NCBI GenBank assembly: GCA_020342025.1
Contig: CP070840.1
Location: 554,150 to 560,668, forward strand
Length of the DNA stretch: 6,519 bases
Direction: 5' to 3'
Origin: Deltaproteobacteria bacterium
GTDB lineage: Bacteria > Desulfobacterota > DSM-4660 > Desulfatiglandales > HGW-15
Position numbers and translations under genes: made by a program
Part shown: in pieces, positions 1 to 5,539 of the stretch
Numbering within the stretch: position 1 is the first letter of the stretch
How the letters are laid out: each line of letters starts with the position of its first letter
The notes under the pieces: generated by a model
The model's input: only the letters and a program-made list of their open reading frames with translations
Told to the model about the DNA's origin: nothing
Databases searched by the model: none

Positions 1-985
1 CAGAGTAGGACGTCTCCGCCGAGTAGTTAGGATACCTGACCCATCGCTTTAGGTATCTTTCAATGAAAGACTTGTTATCAGGGGTCTCAGGCCAGTTGTG
101 GATGTAGCGGGCAGTGGCCCAGAGCTTTCCCTGGAATTGGTTCTTTCCCACCTCCCTGGCCAATCCCTCCAGGACATCCACAGAGCCGCCCATGGCCTGC
201 CACCAGATCTGGATCTTATCGAAAACACCAAGGAGCAACGCCTGTCTCAGAAGCATGACGGCCTCACCGGCCCATGGTGTTGAAAAGATGGCATCGGGCT
301 CTTTTGCCATGACCGCTGAGAGGTGCGGTGAAAAATCCCCGGTCCAGAAGGGGGCCCAGGCCTCGGCCACAAACTCCACATCGGGACGATACTTCTTCAT
401 CGTCGCTTTGAAAAGGGCCCAACTGGTCCGCCCATACCCATAATCGCAGTTGATACCCGCCCATTTCTTAATATTAGGGAAATCCTTGAAGATCATGGCT
501 GCGACGATGCTGTCCTGGTAGACAGGGACGCTTATCCTGAAAATATTTTTGATTCCCTTTTTGTAAACCAGATCTTCGGTCAACTTCTCCGTTGCCGCGT
601 GACAGAAGATCTGAACCCTGTCGAGCTCAGGTAGAACGGGGCCCACGGCCATACAAACGCCACTGGAATCCACGCCAAAGAGAAGGTGTGCTCCCCATTC
701 CTGTACCATATACCTGGCATTCTTAACGGCCGTTGCCGGTTTCAGCTCGGAATCCATGAACTTCATCTCCAGTTTGCTTCCCAATATCCCACCGGCCGCA
801 TTGATCTCTTCAATGGCCAATGTGGCCCCCATGATCATCTGCCGCCCATAATCGGCGTGGGCGCCAGAAGTAACCCCTTGTCCTCCGATCTTGATGACCT
901 TTGGGAGGTCACCTGCACTAACCGGAGGGGTTAAAATAAAGGCCAAAAGCAAAGCAACCCCTAATACGCCTGTCATCTTTTTCAT
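1..985 (-). CDS. ABC transporter substrate-binding protein, LivK-like (partial, C-terminus off the window)
   Basis: This is a periplasmic type-1 solute-binding protein of the branched-chain amino acid/amide family (Peripla_BP_6-like). It would capture a small substrate and deliver it to an inner-membrane ABC permease. The 328 residues present begin with a Sec signal peptide: MKKM, a hydrophobic core at residues 7-19, then a VSA cleavage site after Ala24. Next come family-typical stretches: GAHADYGRQMIMGATLAIEEI (about 41-61, with INAAGGILG following), GVDSSGV (104-110) and DYGYGR (181-186). Cys111, Cys128 and Cys180 could form a disulfide in the periplasm. Family members are usually about 380-420 residues, so the last 50-90 lie beyond position 1. 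The ATG at 985 is chosen because GGAGGG sits 5 nt upstream and the signal peptide starts there; the internal ATG at codon 4 has no better site. The substrate cannot be told from sequence alone. No permease or ATPase gene is in the window; they may lie downstream, to the left. Confidence 0.93.
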   Translation of the reverse strand, partial: MKKMTGVLGVALLLAFILTPPVSAGDLPKVIKIGGQGVTSGAHADYGRQMIMGATLAIEEINAAGGILGSKLEMKFMDSELKPATAVKNARYMVQEWGAHLLFGVDSSGVCMAVGPVLPELDRVQIFCHAATEKLTEDLVYKKGIKNIFRISVPVYQDSIVAAMIFKDFPNIKKWAGINCDYGYGRTSWALFKATMKKYRPDVEFVAEAWAPFWTGDFSPHLSAVMAKEPDAIFSTPWAGEAVMLLRQALLLGVFDKIQIWWQAMGGSVDVLEGLAREVGKNQFQGKLWATARYIHNWPETPDNKSFIERYLKRWVRYPNYSAETSYS

Positions 986-990
986 TTTCA

Positions 991-996
991 CCCTCC
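991..996 (-). promoter_or_regulatory. Shine-Dalgarno site of the substrate-binding protein gene
   Basis: On the minus strand this reads GGAGGG, five bases before the ATG at 985-983. It fixes the start at 985 rather than at the in-frame ATG three codons further in. Confidence 0.85.
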
Positions 997-1254
997 TTTT
1001 TTACCACTCCCGTTTCACAGAAGTTAGCCTTTCTCGACTCCAAAAAGATTTCAAGACATGTTTTCCTCGATCCACCCCCTTTCATGAATTGATTTTCCCC
1101 GCCGGCACCTATCCCCCTCTCTCAACGGGCGGCCTTCTCCGCTTCATCCTTTATCAAAAATATCTTGAACAGCTGCAAACAAGAAACTTAAAGGTCCGTG
1201 CGTTTCCCGCCTCGCCTCATGGTTGGGTTGACTTCACTTAGATGATACCTCAAG

Positions 1255-1286
1255 CTCCCAACAGAACAGCCATGTTCTGTCAGGAG
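1255..1286. repeat. Inverted repeat: 8-bp perfect stem plus 4-bp outer stem
   Basis: ACAGAACA (1261-1268) and TGTTCTGT (1273-1280) are exact reverse complements around the 4-nt loop GCCA. Outside a symmetric CA/CA internal loop the pairing resumes with CTCC (1255-1258) and GGAG (1283-1286). It could be an operator dyad in the divergent region or an RNA hairpin. No T-run follows it on either side, which argues against a rho-independent terminator. Confidence 0.75.
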
Positions 1287-1323
1287 ATGGGTAGGCACAT
1301 TTTGAGCGGTTTCTCCATTGGGC

Positions 1324-1347
1324 AACCTCTACCCCGAATTAGAGGTT
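1324..1347. repeat. Inverted repeat: 8-bp perfect stem, 8-nt loop
   Basis: AACCTCTA (1324-1331) and TAGAGGTT (1340-1347) are exact reverse complements around CCCCGAAT. The dyad lies about 40 bp to the right of the first one and about 115 bp upstream of the predicted promoter. There is no poly-T tract beside it. Its role is unknown; it is either a protein-binding dyad or a structured leader element. Confidence 0.7.
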
Positions 1348-1422
1348 AAATGGTTGGAAGGAAAATCTAATTAATCGAATCATATTGAAAACCACTCATA
1401 AGTCAAGTCTTTTAACGCCCTG

Positions 1423-1443
1423 CTCCTTACTCCTTACTCACTC
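1423..1443 (+). repeat. Short 7-bp tandem repeat
   Basis: CTCCTTA occurs twice back to back (1423-1429 and 1430-1436) and is followed by the related CTCACTC (1437-1443). It lies just upstream of the predicted promoter. It may be simple low-complexity sequence with no function. Confidence 0.5.
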
Positions 1444-1449
1444 AGGGGG

Positions 1450-1488
1450 TCCCCTATGACATTGACACACAAGCCGAAATCCCCTATG
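1450..1488 (+). repeat. 9-bp direct repeat spaced 30 bp, straddling the -35 box
   Basis: TCCCCTATG occurs at 1450-1458 and again at 1480-1488. The start-to-start spacing of 30 bp is close to three helical turns, so both copies face the same side of the DNA. One copy lies just upstream of the -35 box and the other overlaps the -10 box, an arrangement that would suit a cooperative DNA-binding regulator. Function is inferred from the geometry only. Confidence 0.55.
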
Positions 1489-1490
1489 CT
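1462..1490 (+). promoter_or_regulatory. Predicted sigma-70 promoter for the gene at 1544
   Basis: A consensus -35 box, TTGACA (1462-1467), is followed after exactly 17 bp by TATGCT (1485-1490), which matches four of six bases of the -10 consensus. Transcription would start near 1496-1498, leaving a leader of about 45 nt before the ATG at 1544. Position, orientation and spacing all fit the rightward gene. The -10 is embedded in other symmetric elements, which suggests control by a repressor or activator. Confidence 0.72.
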
Positions 1491-1496
1491 TCGGCT
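1472..1496. repeat. Operator-like dyad around the -10 box
   Basis: AGCCGAA (1472-1478) and TTCGGCT (1490-1496) are exact 7-bp inverted repeats separated by 11 bp. The dyad is centred at 1484, between the promoter spacer and the -10, so a protein bound there would block RNA polymerase. Because its right arm lies at or just before the likely start of transcription, an RNA hairpin is less likely than a DNA operator. Confidence 0.55.
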
Positions 1497-1532
1497 CCCC
1501 AAAATGGACTTCTTATCACCTCACCAGGATTA

Positions 1533-1540
1533 AAGGAGGG
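1533..1540 (+). promoter_or_regulatory. Strong Shine-Dalgarno site of the gene at 1544
   Basis: AAGGAGGG, with the GGAGG core at 1535-1539, lies four bases before the ATG at 1544. It is nearly full-consensus, which supports that start and suggests good translation. Confidence 0.85.
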
Positions 1541-1543
1541 ATT

Positions 1544-2083
1544 ATGGACAAGCAAGAATTGAAAGAGCTGACCGTCTCCGTTTTTGAAAGGCTTCGCCAG
1601 GCCATAAAAAGTGGGGATAAAGAAAAAGCACTGGCATTGACAGATGAGATTGACCGCAACAAGCATGACTTTGACGATTCCTACCGGATATGGATTGACC
1701 TGATGCTTACCCATATTGCCGACAAGCTGGGAGAGGAGGCGCTGTACGATGTCCACAGGATAAACTCCGAACGCGCTCTCTGGCCGCGTTTCGGTTGGGT
1801 ATTTGACCCATCCATAAGCATCGAAGAAAAGCTCAGAAGAAGGGCCTATGCGTGGACGCATTGGCATATGGCTAACATCGATTCCCTAGAAGAGGACGAT
1901 GAAAAGTTCACCTTCAAGTTGAAGTGTGACTCGGGCGGCTCAATCAGGATGTGGAAGGCATACGGCAAGACCAAAGAAGCGCATCCCTGGAGCTGGGGGC
2001 AGGAGGGGCTCTCCTACTATTGTGCCCATTACCCACGAAATTATGGCCATAGAGAAAGGCGGGCGTCCTACCTGGCTCTGTGA
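1544..2083 (+). CDS. Unrecognised Cys/His protein, frame broken near its C-terminus
   Basis: I do not recognise this family. The frame encodes 179 residues, but the true C-terminus appears to lie in another frame (2031-2189). Residues 1-45 are helical and charged (SGDKEKALALTDEIDRNKHD), followed by a helix with IWIDLMLTHIADKLG (49-63) and an aromatic/charged section with WTHWHMANID (104-113). A conserved-looking block then includes KCDSGGSIRMW (127-137) and AHPWSW (146-151), leading into GLSYYCAH (155-162). After His162 this frame becomes Arg-rich and stops at a TGA. If one base near 2030 is skipped, a continuous 214-residue protein results, with Cys128, Cys160, Cys179, Cys187 and nearby histidines that could bind a metal or a redox cofactor. 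There is no signal peptide or membrane segment, so it is probably cytoplasmic. It has its own strong ribosome site and promoter and sits divergent to a transporter binding protein, which may hint at a linked metabolic role; that is inference. Confidence 0.75.
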   Translation: MDKQELKELTVSVFERLRQAIKSGDKEKALALTDEIDRNKHDFDDSYRIWIDLMLTHIADKLGEEALYDVHRINSERALWPRFGWVFDPSISIEEKLRRRAYAWTHWHMANIDSLEEDDEKFTFKLKCDSGGSIRMWKAYGKTKEAHPWSWGQEGLSYYCAHYPRNYGHRERRASYLAL

Positions 2084-2189
2084 GCCCCAACCAGAGGGTC
2101 GATGCATTCAATATATGTATAAGGACCCGGCGAAGATACCTGAGAAATATTATGAGCGTATCGGCATGAAAAAGAAGGAGGCCAAGTGA
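2031..2189 (+). pseudogene. Displaced C-terminal part of the gene at 1544 (frameshift)
   Basis: Read from 2031, this frame gives 52 residues that look like a natural protein ending: THEIMAIEKGGRPTWLC, then EPQPEGRC, then YKDPAKIPEKYYERIG and a lysine-rich tail ending in TGA at 2187-2189. It has no start codon with a ribosome site of its own, and it joins the upstream frame exactly where that frame loses protein character. Joining requires skipping one base (T2030) or restoring two lost bases. The second option would allow a CAHC motif before THE, for example if a TGC codon had lost two bases. I see no slippery sequence or stop codon typical of programmed +1 frameshifting, so either a real inactivating mutation or a sequencing/assembly error is more likely. 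Confidence 0.72.
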
Positions 2190-2213
2190 GGCAGAGGTGG
2201 CTAGAGATTCAAG

Positions 2214-5200
2214 TCACCCCAACTGCCGCCTCAGACGCTTTATCCTTTCCCTGGCAAATTCAAACTCGTGCCATGTATCCATCAGAGACTCCAAGGCTTC
2301 TTTGTAGTATTCGACAGCCTTCTCCTTTTCCCCGGACCCTTCGGCCCACAAACCCAGGGCCGTGTAAAGGGTAATGAGGTTCTCCGGGCTCATCCCGGCC
2401 TCCTTTCTCAGGGACTCCAAACGCCGTTTCCCCAGCAGGCACTCGCTGATGGCCCGAAACCACGAATCCCTCGTCACCCGGTTATACGCCTCAAGGGCGG
2501 CGCGAGCCTCCTCCTGCCGCCCTTTGTAATGGAGAACCTCGGCTTCCAAGAGCCCCATCCCCAGGCGATTGGCACTCTCTCGGCCACGCCTTTTCAAGAA
2601 CGTCCGGGTGTATGCCAAAGCCTCGTCCCATGCCTCTTCCATGGCGCTGTAAAAAGCCAGCCCCACCAGAACGTCCCCATTGTCGGGAGCTTCTTCGAGG
2701 ATCTTCTCAAGCGCTTCTCGCCGGGTTTCCGAGCTGGTCGCACGATTTTGGAGCTCGGCCCTTAGATCGGCCAGCTTGGACAATCGCTTATCCTTGTCCA
2801 TCTGGTCTTCTTGTACGCTCTGGTTGAAACCCTCAATACCTGCTTGATACGCAACCCACCGGGCATCGCCCCTTAGATCATCCAGCCTCCTGTTCTGAAT
2901 CTCCTCCAGTTTCGCGCGGGACAACAGGAATACCCAGGCTCCGGCATCCGCAGACAATACGGCCTCCCTCAGCACCTTCTCCGATTCAGCCCACTGCCCA
3001 CGCTTTGCCCGCATGAGGCCCACGGCGTAATCGAGCCAACTACGCTCATCCGCGTTTTCCCAACCTTGGAGGGCTGTCTCCTCATCCACCAGACCTTCAA
3101 GAACCCGGCACACGTAACCCAGGAACTCGTCCTCAGAGCGCCAGTCCAAGGCGAGCAACGCCTTGAGGTAAGTTTCCACCGGGGGAGCGCCTGCCAGCCA
3201 GTCGATGATACAGAGCATCAGTCTGGCCAGGCTGTTCTCGGGGTCCATGGATACGGACCGCACAAAAAGTCCACGAGCGCCCCTGTCGTCGCCCGTGCAG
3301 AAGTGCATCATCCCCCCGGCCATGACAAGGGATGGATGGGAACTGAGCTCCAGTTCTTTATCGACCAGAGCCATGGCTTCGGCCCAGCGGCCCTGAAAGG
3401 CTGTCCGGATAATTTCTCTGACCTTCCCCTCCACAGATAAATCTAGAACTCCGTTCCATTTGACTTGGCCCGCCTTGAGATCTTGAAGAAAGGCACCAGC
3501 CTTCGTGATCGGCTGGACCATGGCCATGTTCCATAACGGGGTGGTAATGGGCACCATCCCTGGAGCCAGGGTTGTGGCCACCCCGGAAGCGATGCCGATC
3601 ACCTTCCCGCGCGTATCAATGATGGGCCCCCCGCTGTCACCTCCATAGAACGCAGCGTCAACCTGGAGCAAATCTTCAAATGTACGGCGCACATGGCCCC
3701 CGGTCACGCTAACATTGACGGTGGTTCCCTGGGTTCGGCTGCCCAGGGGAAACCCCAGGGTAATCACCCGGGAGAGCTTGGGAATACGCATTGGGTCCAG
3801 TTTTAAGTCCAGAGGCAGGGGACTCAGCCCCTCGGGCACCCGGTCTATTTTGAGAACGGCGAAATCATCCCTGAGAGGAGATCTGACGAGCTTGCGGGTC
3901 TGGATCGGAGGCTTGGCCACCCCGGCAATCGTCAGGCGGGGGATGCCATCCGAGCGAAATGCTGAACCGAGAAAGTACAAGTCAGCCAGATCCTCGGCTT
4001 CAAGCAGCTGAGCTGAGGGGTTAAACGCTTTTTCCCCTTCAAACCAGAGCAACATCTTGTAGCCGAACGTGGCTGACCGCCCACTTTGCCTGAAATGCTC
4101 CACAGCCCCGAGAAGGGTCATGTCTTCCAGCCAGGGGCAGGCGACGTGGCGGTTGGTGAGTAAATAGCCTTCACGGTCTGCCAGGAAAGCGGTGCCCTCC
4201 GTCCTATTTCGATAAATGGTATTTTTGCCCTCTTGCAGCCAATATTCCACCACCACAAAGGCAACGGATCGGGCGTACTGATTGGCGTAATTCTCCAGTA
4301 CGGCTTCACCCGCCTTCTCCTTCACGCTTAGATGGTACCAGGCGAGGCCGCCAGCCACAATCAACAGGGCGACCGAGGCCGCCAGTAATGTCTGCCTTCT
4401 TTTGATCCCCCTGATCCCCCGGGCTGAAGTTGAAGCCAGCTCAATCTGCCGTTTCTTCGCCTCCTCAATCTCCTCTTCCGAGATCCGGCTGAATGTTTCA
4501 GCCACCTCGCTCATAGAGCTTGGCCGAAGAGCCGGGTCTTCGGCCAGCATGGTTTTAAAGAGGGCTTCAGCCTCCTGGGGCAGGGAGAGTTCATCAATTT
4601 TGGCCGGGAAGTCGCAGGTCTCATAGTCGGCCGTGAGGAGCTCCACAAATATCTTGCCCAGCGACCAGATATCACTTTGCAAGTCCAGCGGTCGCTGATT
4701 GACGATGTCAGGGTGACAGGCCAGGAGGCGTTTTAACATGGGACCCGGCCGATCCAGCTTCGGGTCCAAGAATCGAGAAAGCTTGTAGTCTATTTTAACG
4801 TCATAGGCCCCCTCTTCGTCCTTTATCAACATAAGGTCATTCAGAATTAGATGGGGGATAATGTGTCCCGTCTTATGGAGGATGGCCAGTATGGATGCAA
4901 TTTTGGAAAACAGGTCAAAGGCCGCCCGATAGTCCTCCAAGTGCCCGGAGCGTACCAGGTCGCCCCAGCTCTCCGTATCGACCCATTCGCTGACCCGGTA
5001 CCACAATCCTTCAGAAGAACGCCTAATCTCCTGGTGGCTGACGAAATGCTCAGCAGGAAGCTTCTTTAGCTCCTCCAATTCCTTTCTGAGTCTGTCGGCC
5101 ACCTCTTCGTTGAGTGCGGATTGAGGGGTGAAAAGTCGGATCATGACAGGCTTCTCATCACCCTCCTTTACCGCCCGGCAGAGAATGCTGTCGTGGCCCT

Positions 5201-5327
5201 CGTGTATAATCTCCTCTATCCGATAATCGTCGATGTATTTTATCCCTTCGCCGACTTCGCCACCACAGCTTGGACACGTCCCAACATCTTCGGCCACCGA
5301 TTGGCCACATTTTTGACACAGCTTCAT
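2214..5327 (-). CDS. Zinc ribbon-pseudokinase-TM-trypsin-like protease-TPR fusion protein
   Basis: A 1037-residue multidomain protein. Residues 4-21 form a zinc ribbon (Cys4, Cys7, Cys18, Cys21). Residues about 33-285 have a Hanks-type (PknB-like) kinase fold, recognisable from SDIWSLG (218-224), the C-lobe and a likely alpha-C Glu83. The active site is degraded: the glycine loop is HEGHDS, the beta-3 Lys is Arg64, the HRD motif reads IPH (His159 for the catalytic Asp), its Lys is Ile161 and its Asn is Asp164, and DFG is DYK (180-182). It is therefore a probable pseudokinase. A single membrane helix (about 312-332, after KRR) would place the rest in the periplasm. Residues about 345-620 form a chymotrypsin/HtrA-like protease with His394 (TNRHV), Asp488 (DDFAVLKI) and Ser565 (GDSGGP), so it is probably active. 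There is no PDZ domain. From about 632 to the end lie helical TPR-like repeats, for example around 985-1015. The ATG overlaps the upstream stop (ATGA), with AGGG 8 nt before it. Substrate and trigger are unknown. Confidence 0.92.
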   Translation of the reverse strand: MKLCQKCGQSVAEDVGTCPSCGGEVGEGIKYIDDYRIEEIIHEGHDSILCRAVKEGDEKPVMIRLFTPQSALNEEVADRLRKELEELKKLPAEHFVSHQEIRRSSEGLWYRVSEWVDTESWGDLVRSGHLEDYRAAFDLFSKIASILAILHKTGHIIPHLILNDLMLIKDEEGAYDVKIDYKLSRFLDPKLDRPGPMLKRLLACHPDIVNQRPLDLQSDIWSLGKIFVELLTADYETCDFPAKIDELSLPQEAEALFKTMLAEDPALRPSSMSEVAETFSRISEEEIEEAKKRQIELASTSARGIRGIKRRQTLLAASVALLIVAGGLAWYHLSVKEKAGEAVLENYANQYARSVAFVVVEYWLQEGKNTIYRNRTEGTAFLADREGYLLTNRHVACPWLEDMTLLGAVEHFRQSGRSATFGYKMLLWFEGEKAFNPSAQLLEAEDLADLYFLGSAFRSDGIPRLTIAGVAKPPIQTRKLVRSPLRDDFAVLKIDRVPEGLSPLPLDLKLDPMRIPKLSRVITLGFPLGSRTQGTTVNVSVTGGHVRRTFEDLLQVDAAFYGGDSGGPIIDTRGKVIGIASGVATTLAPGMVPITTPLWNMAMVQPITKAGAFLQDLKAGQVKWNGVLDLSVEGKVREIIRTAFQGRWAEAMALVDKELELSSHPSLVMAGGMMHFCTGDDRGARGLFVRSVSMDPENSLARLMLCIIDWLAGAPPVETYLKALLALDWRSEDEFLGYVCRVLEGLVDEETALQGWENADERSWLDYAVGLMRAKRGQWAESEKVLREAVLSADAGAWVFLLSRAKLEEIQNRRLDDLRGDARWVAYQAGIEGFNQSVQEDQMDKDKRLSKLADLRAELQNRATSSETRREALEKILEEAPDNGDVLVGLAFYSAMEEAWDEALAYTRTFLKRRGRESANRLGMGLLEAEVLHYKGRQEEARAALEAYNRVTRDSWFRAISECLLGKRRLESLRKEAGMSPENLITLYTALGLWAEGSGEKEKAVEYYKEALESLMDTWHEFEFARERIKRLRRQLG

Positions 5328-5527
5328 AGCTTGTTCCCTGAAATCAAGTTTGCATTGACTGGACGAACTTCCTCAGACCCCCCTGACACTGGAGCCGGAC
5401 CGTGCTGATGTGAGGTTCCCATCCTCTCCCAGCAGATGCTACGGCAGACCTGAATAGCCACCGCGTCCCATTGAATATCCATTTCAGGGCGTAACTTCTC
5501 TTTTAAATCGTTAAGCAATTTCTCCAC
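5324..5527 (-). CDS. Small 67-residue protein of unknown function, coupled to the kinase-like gene
   Basis: I do not recognise this protein. It starts with a charged amphipathic helix (VEKLLNDLKEKLRPEMD), followed by IQWDAVAIQVCRSICWERMG, with cysteines near residues 28 and 32 of the chain. The tail, rich in Gly, Pro, Ser and His, ends NLISGNKL. No membrane segment or signal peptide is visible. Evidence that it is real comes from context: it fills the gap between two genes on the same strand with only 9 nt to the upstream stop. Its TGA overlaps the downstream ATG as ATGA, the classical arrangement for translational coupling. The GTG at 5527 is preferred because AGGGG lies 6 nt before it; the TTG one codon earlier (5530) would be only 3 nt from the site. 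It could be an adaptor between its neighbours, or a degenerate spacer frame; the odd tail lowers confidence. Confidence 0.6.
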   Translation of the reverse strand: MEKLLNDLKEKLRPEMDIQWDAVAIQVCRSICWERMGTSHQHGPAPVSGGSEEVRPVNANLISGNKL

Positions 5528-5533
5528 CAACGT

Positions 5534-5539
5534 CCCCTA
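5534..5539 (-). promoter_or_regulatory. Shine-Dalgarno site overlapping the stop of the OmpA-type gene
   Basis: On the minus strand TAGGGG contains the TAG stop of the upstream gene and an AGGGG ribosome site. The spacing (ACGTTG, 6 nt) favours the GTG at 5527 as the start of the small gene, and the overlap suggests that ribosomes finishing the upstream gene re-initiate there. Confidence 0.55.

Larger units (their letters stand above)
986..1461. other. Gene-free divergent intergenic region
   Basis: This stretch separates the leftward binding-protein gene from the rightward gene at 1544. I see no supportable gene in either strand; the only sizeable open frame (891-1241, plus) overlaps the binding-protein gene and has no recognisable protein character. 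It must hold the promoter of the leftward gene, but I found no convincing -35/-10 pair for it. It does hold two perfect-stem inverted repeats (listed separately) and a short tandem repeat. Neither hairpin is followed by a U-rich run on either strand, so they do not read as standard intrinsic terminators. No tRNA or rRNA was recognised. Confidence 0.7.

Noticed and set aside
1261..1280. LexA (SOS) box in the GAAC/GTTC dyad
   Set aside because: The GAAC and GTTC half-sites are 6 bp apart rather than the 4 bp of the Bacillus-type box. The flanks do not match, and no SOS gene is adjacent.
1504..1533. Nine-codon leader frame (MDFLSPHQD) ending just before the ribosome site of the gene at 1544
   Set aside because: There is no ribosome site before its ATG, no run of regulatory codons, and no attenuator-like hairpins after it. 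It is probably chance.
1484..1867. 127-codon open frame on the minus strand opposite the gene at 1544
   Set aside because: The plus frame has a consensus promoter and ribosome site, and its protein looks natural. The antisense frame has neither.
2021..2083. Programmed +1 frameshift as in prfB
   Set aside because: There is no slippery codon followed by a stop, no internal Shine-Dalgarno at the right distance and no stimulatory structure that I can see. Mutation or sequencing error is simpler.
2190..2213. Terminator between the convergent genes
   Set aside because: The 24-nt gap contains only a weak 4-bp GGTG/CACC pairing and no T-run. Terminators, if any, would lie within the coding regions.
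2268..2765. 165-codon open frame on the plus strand inside the kinase-like gene
   Set aside because: It lies wholly antisense to the well-supported 1037-residue gene, is rich in Pro, Phe and Leu with no domain character, and has no ribosome site. It is a shadow frame.
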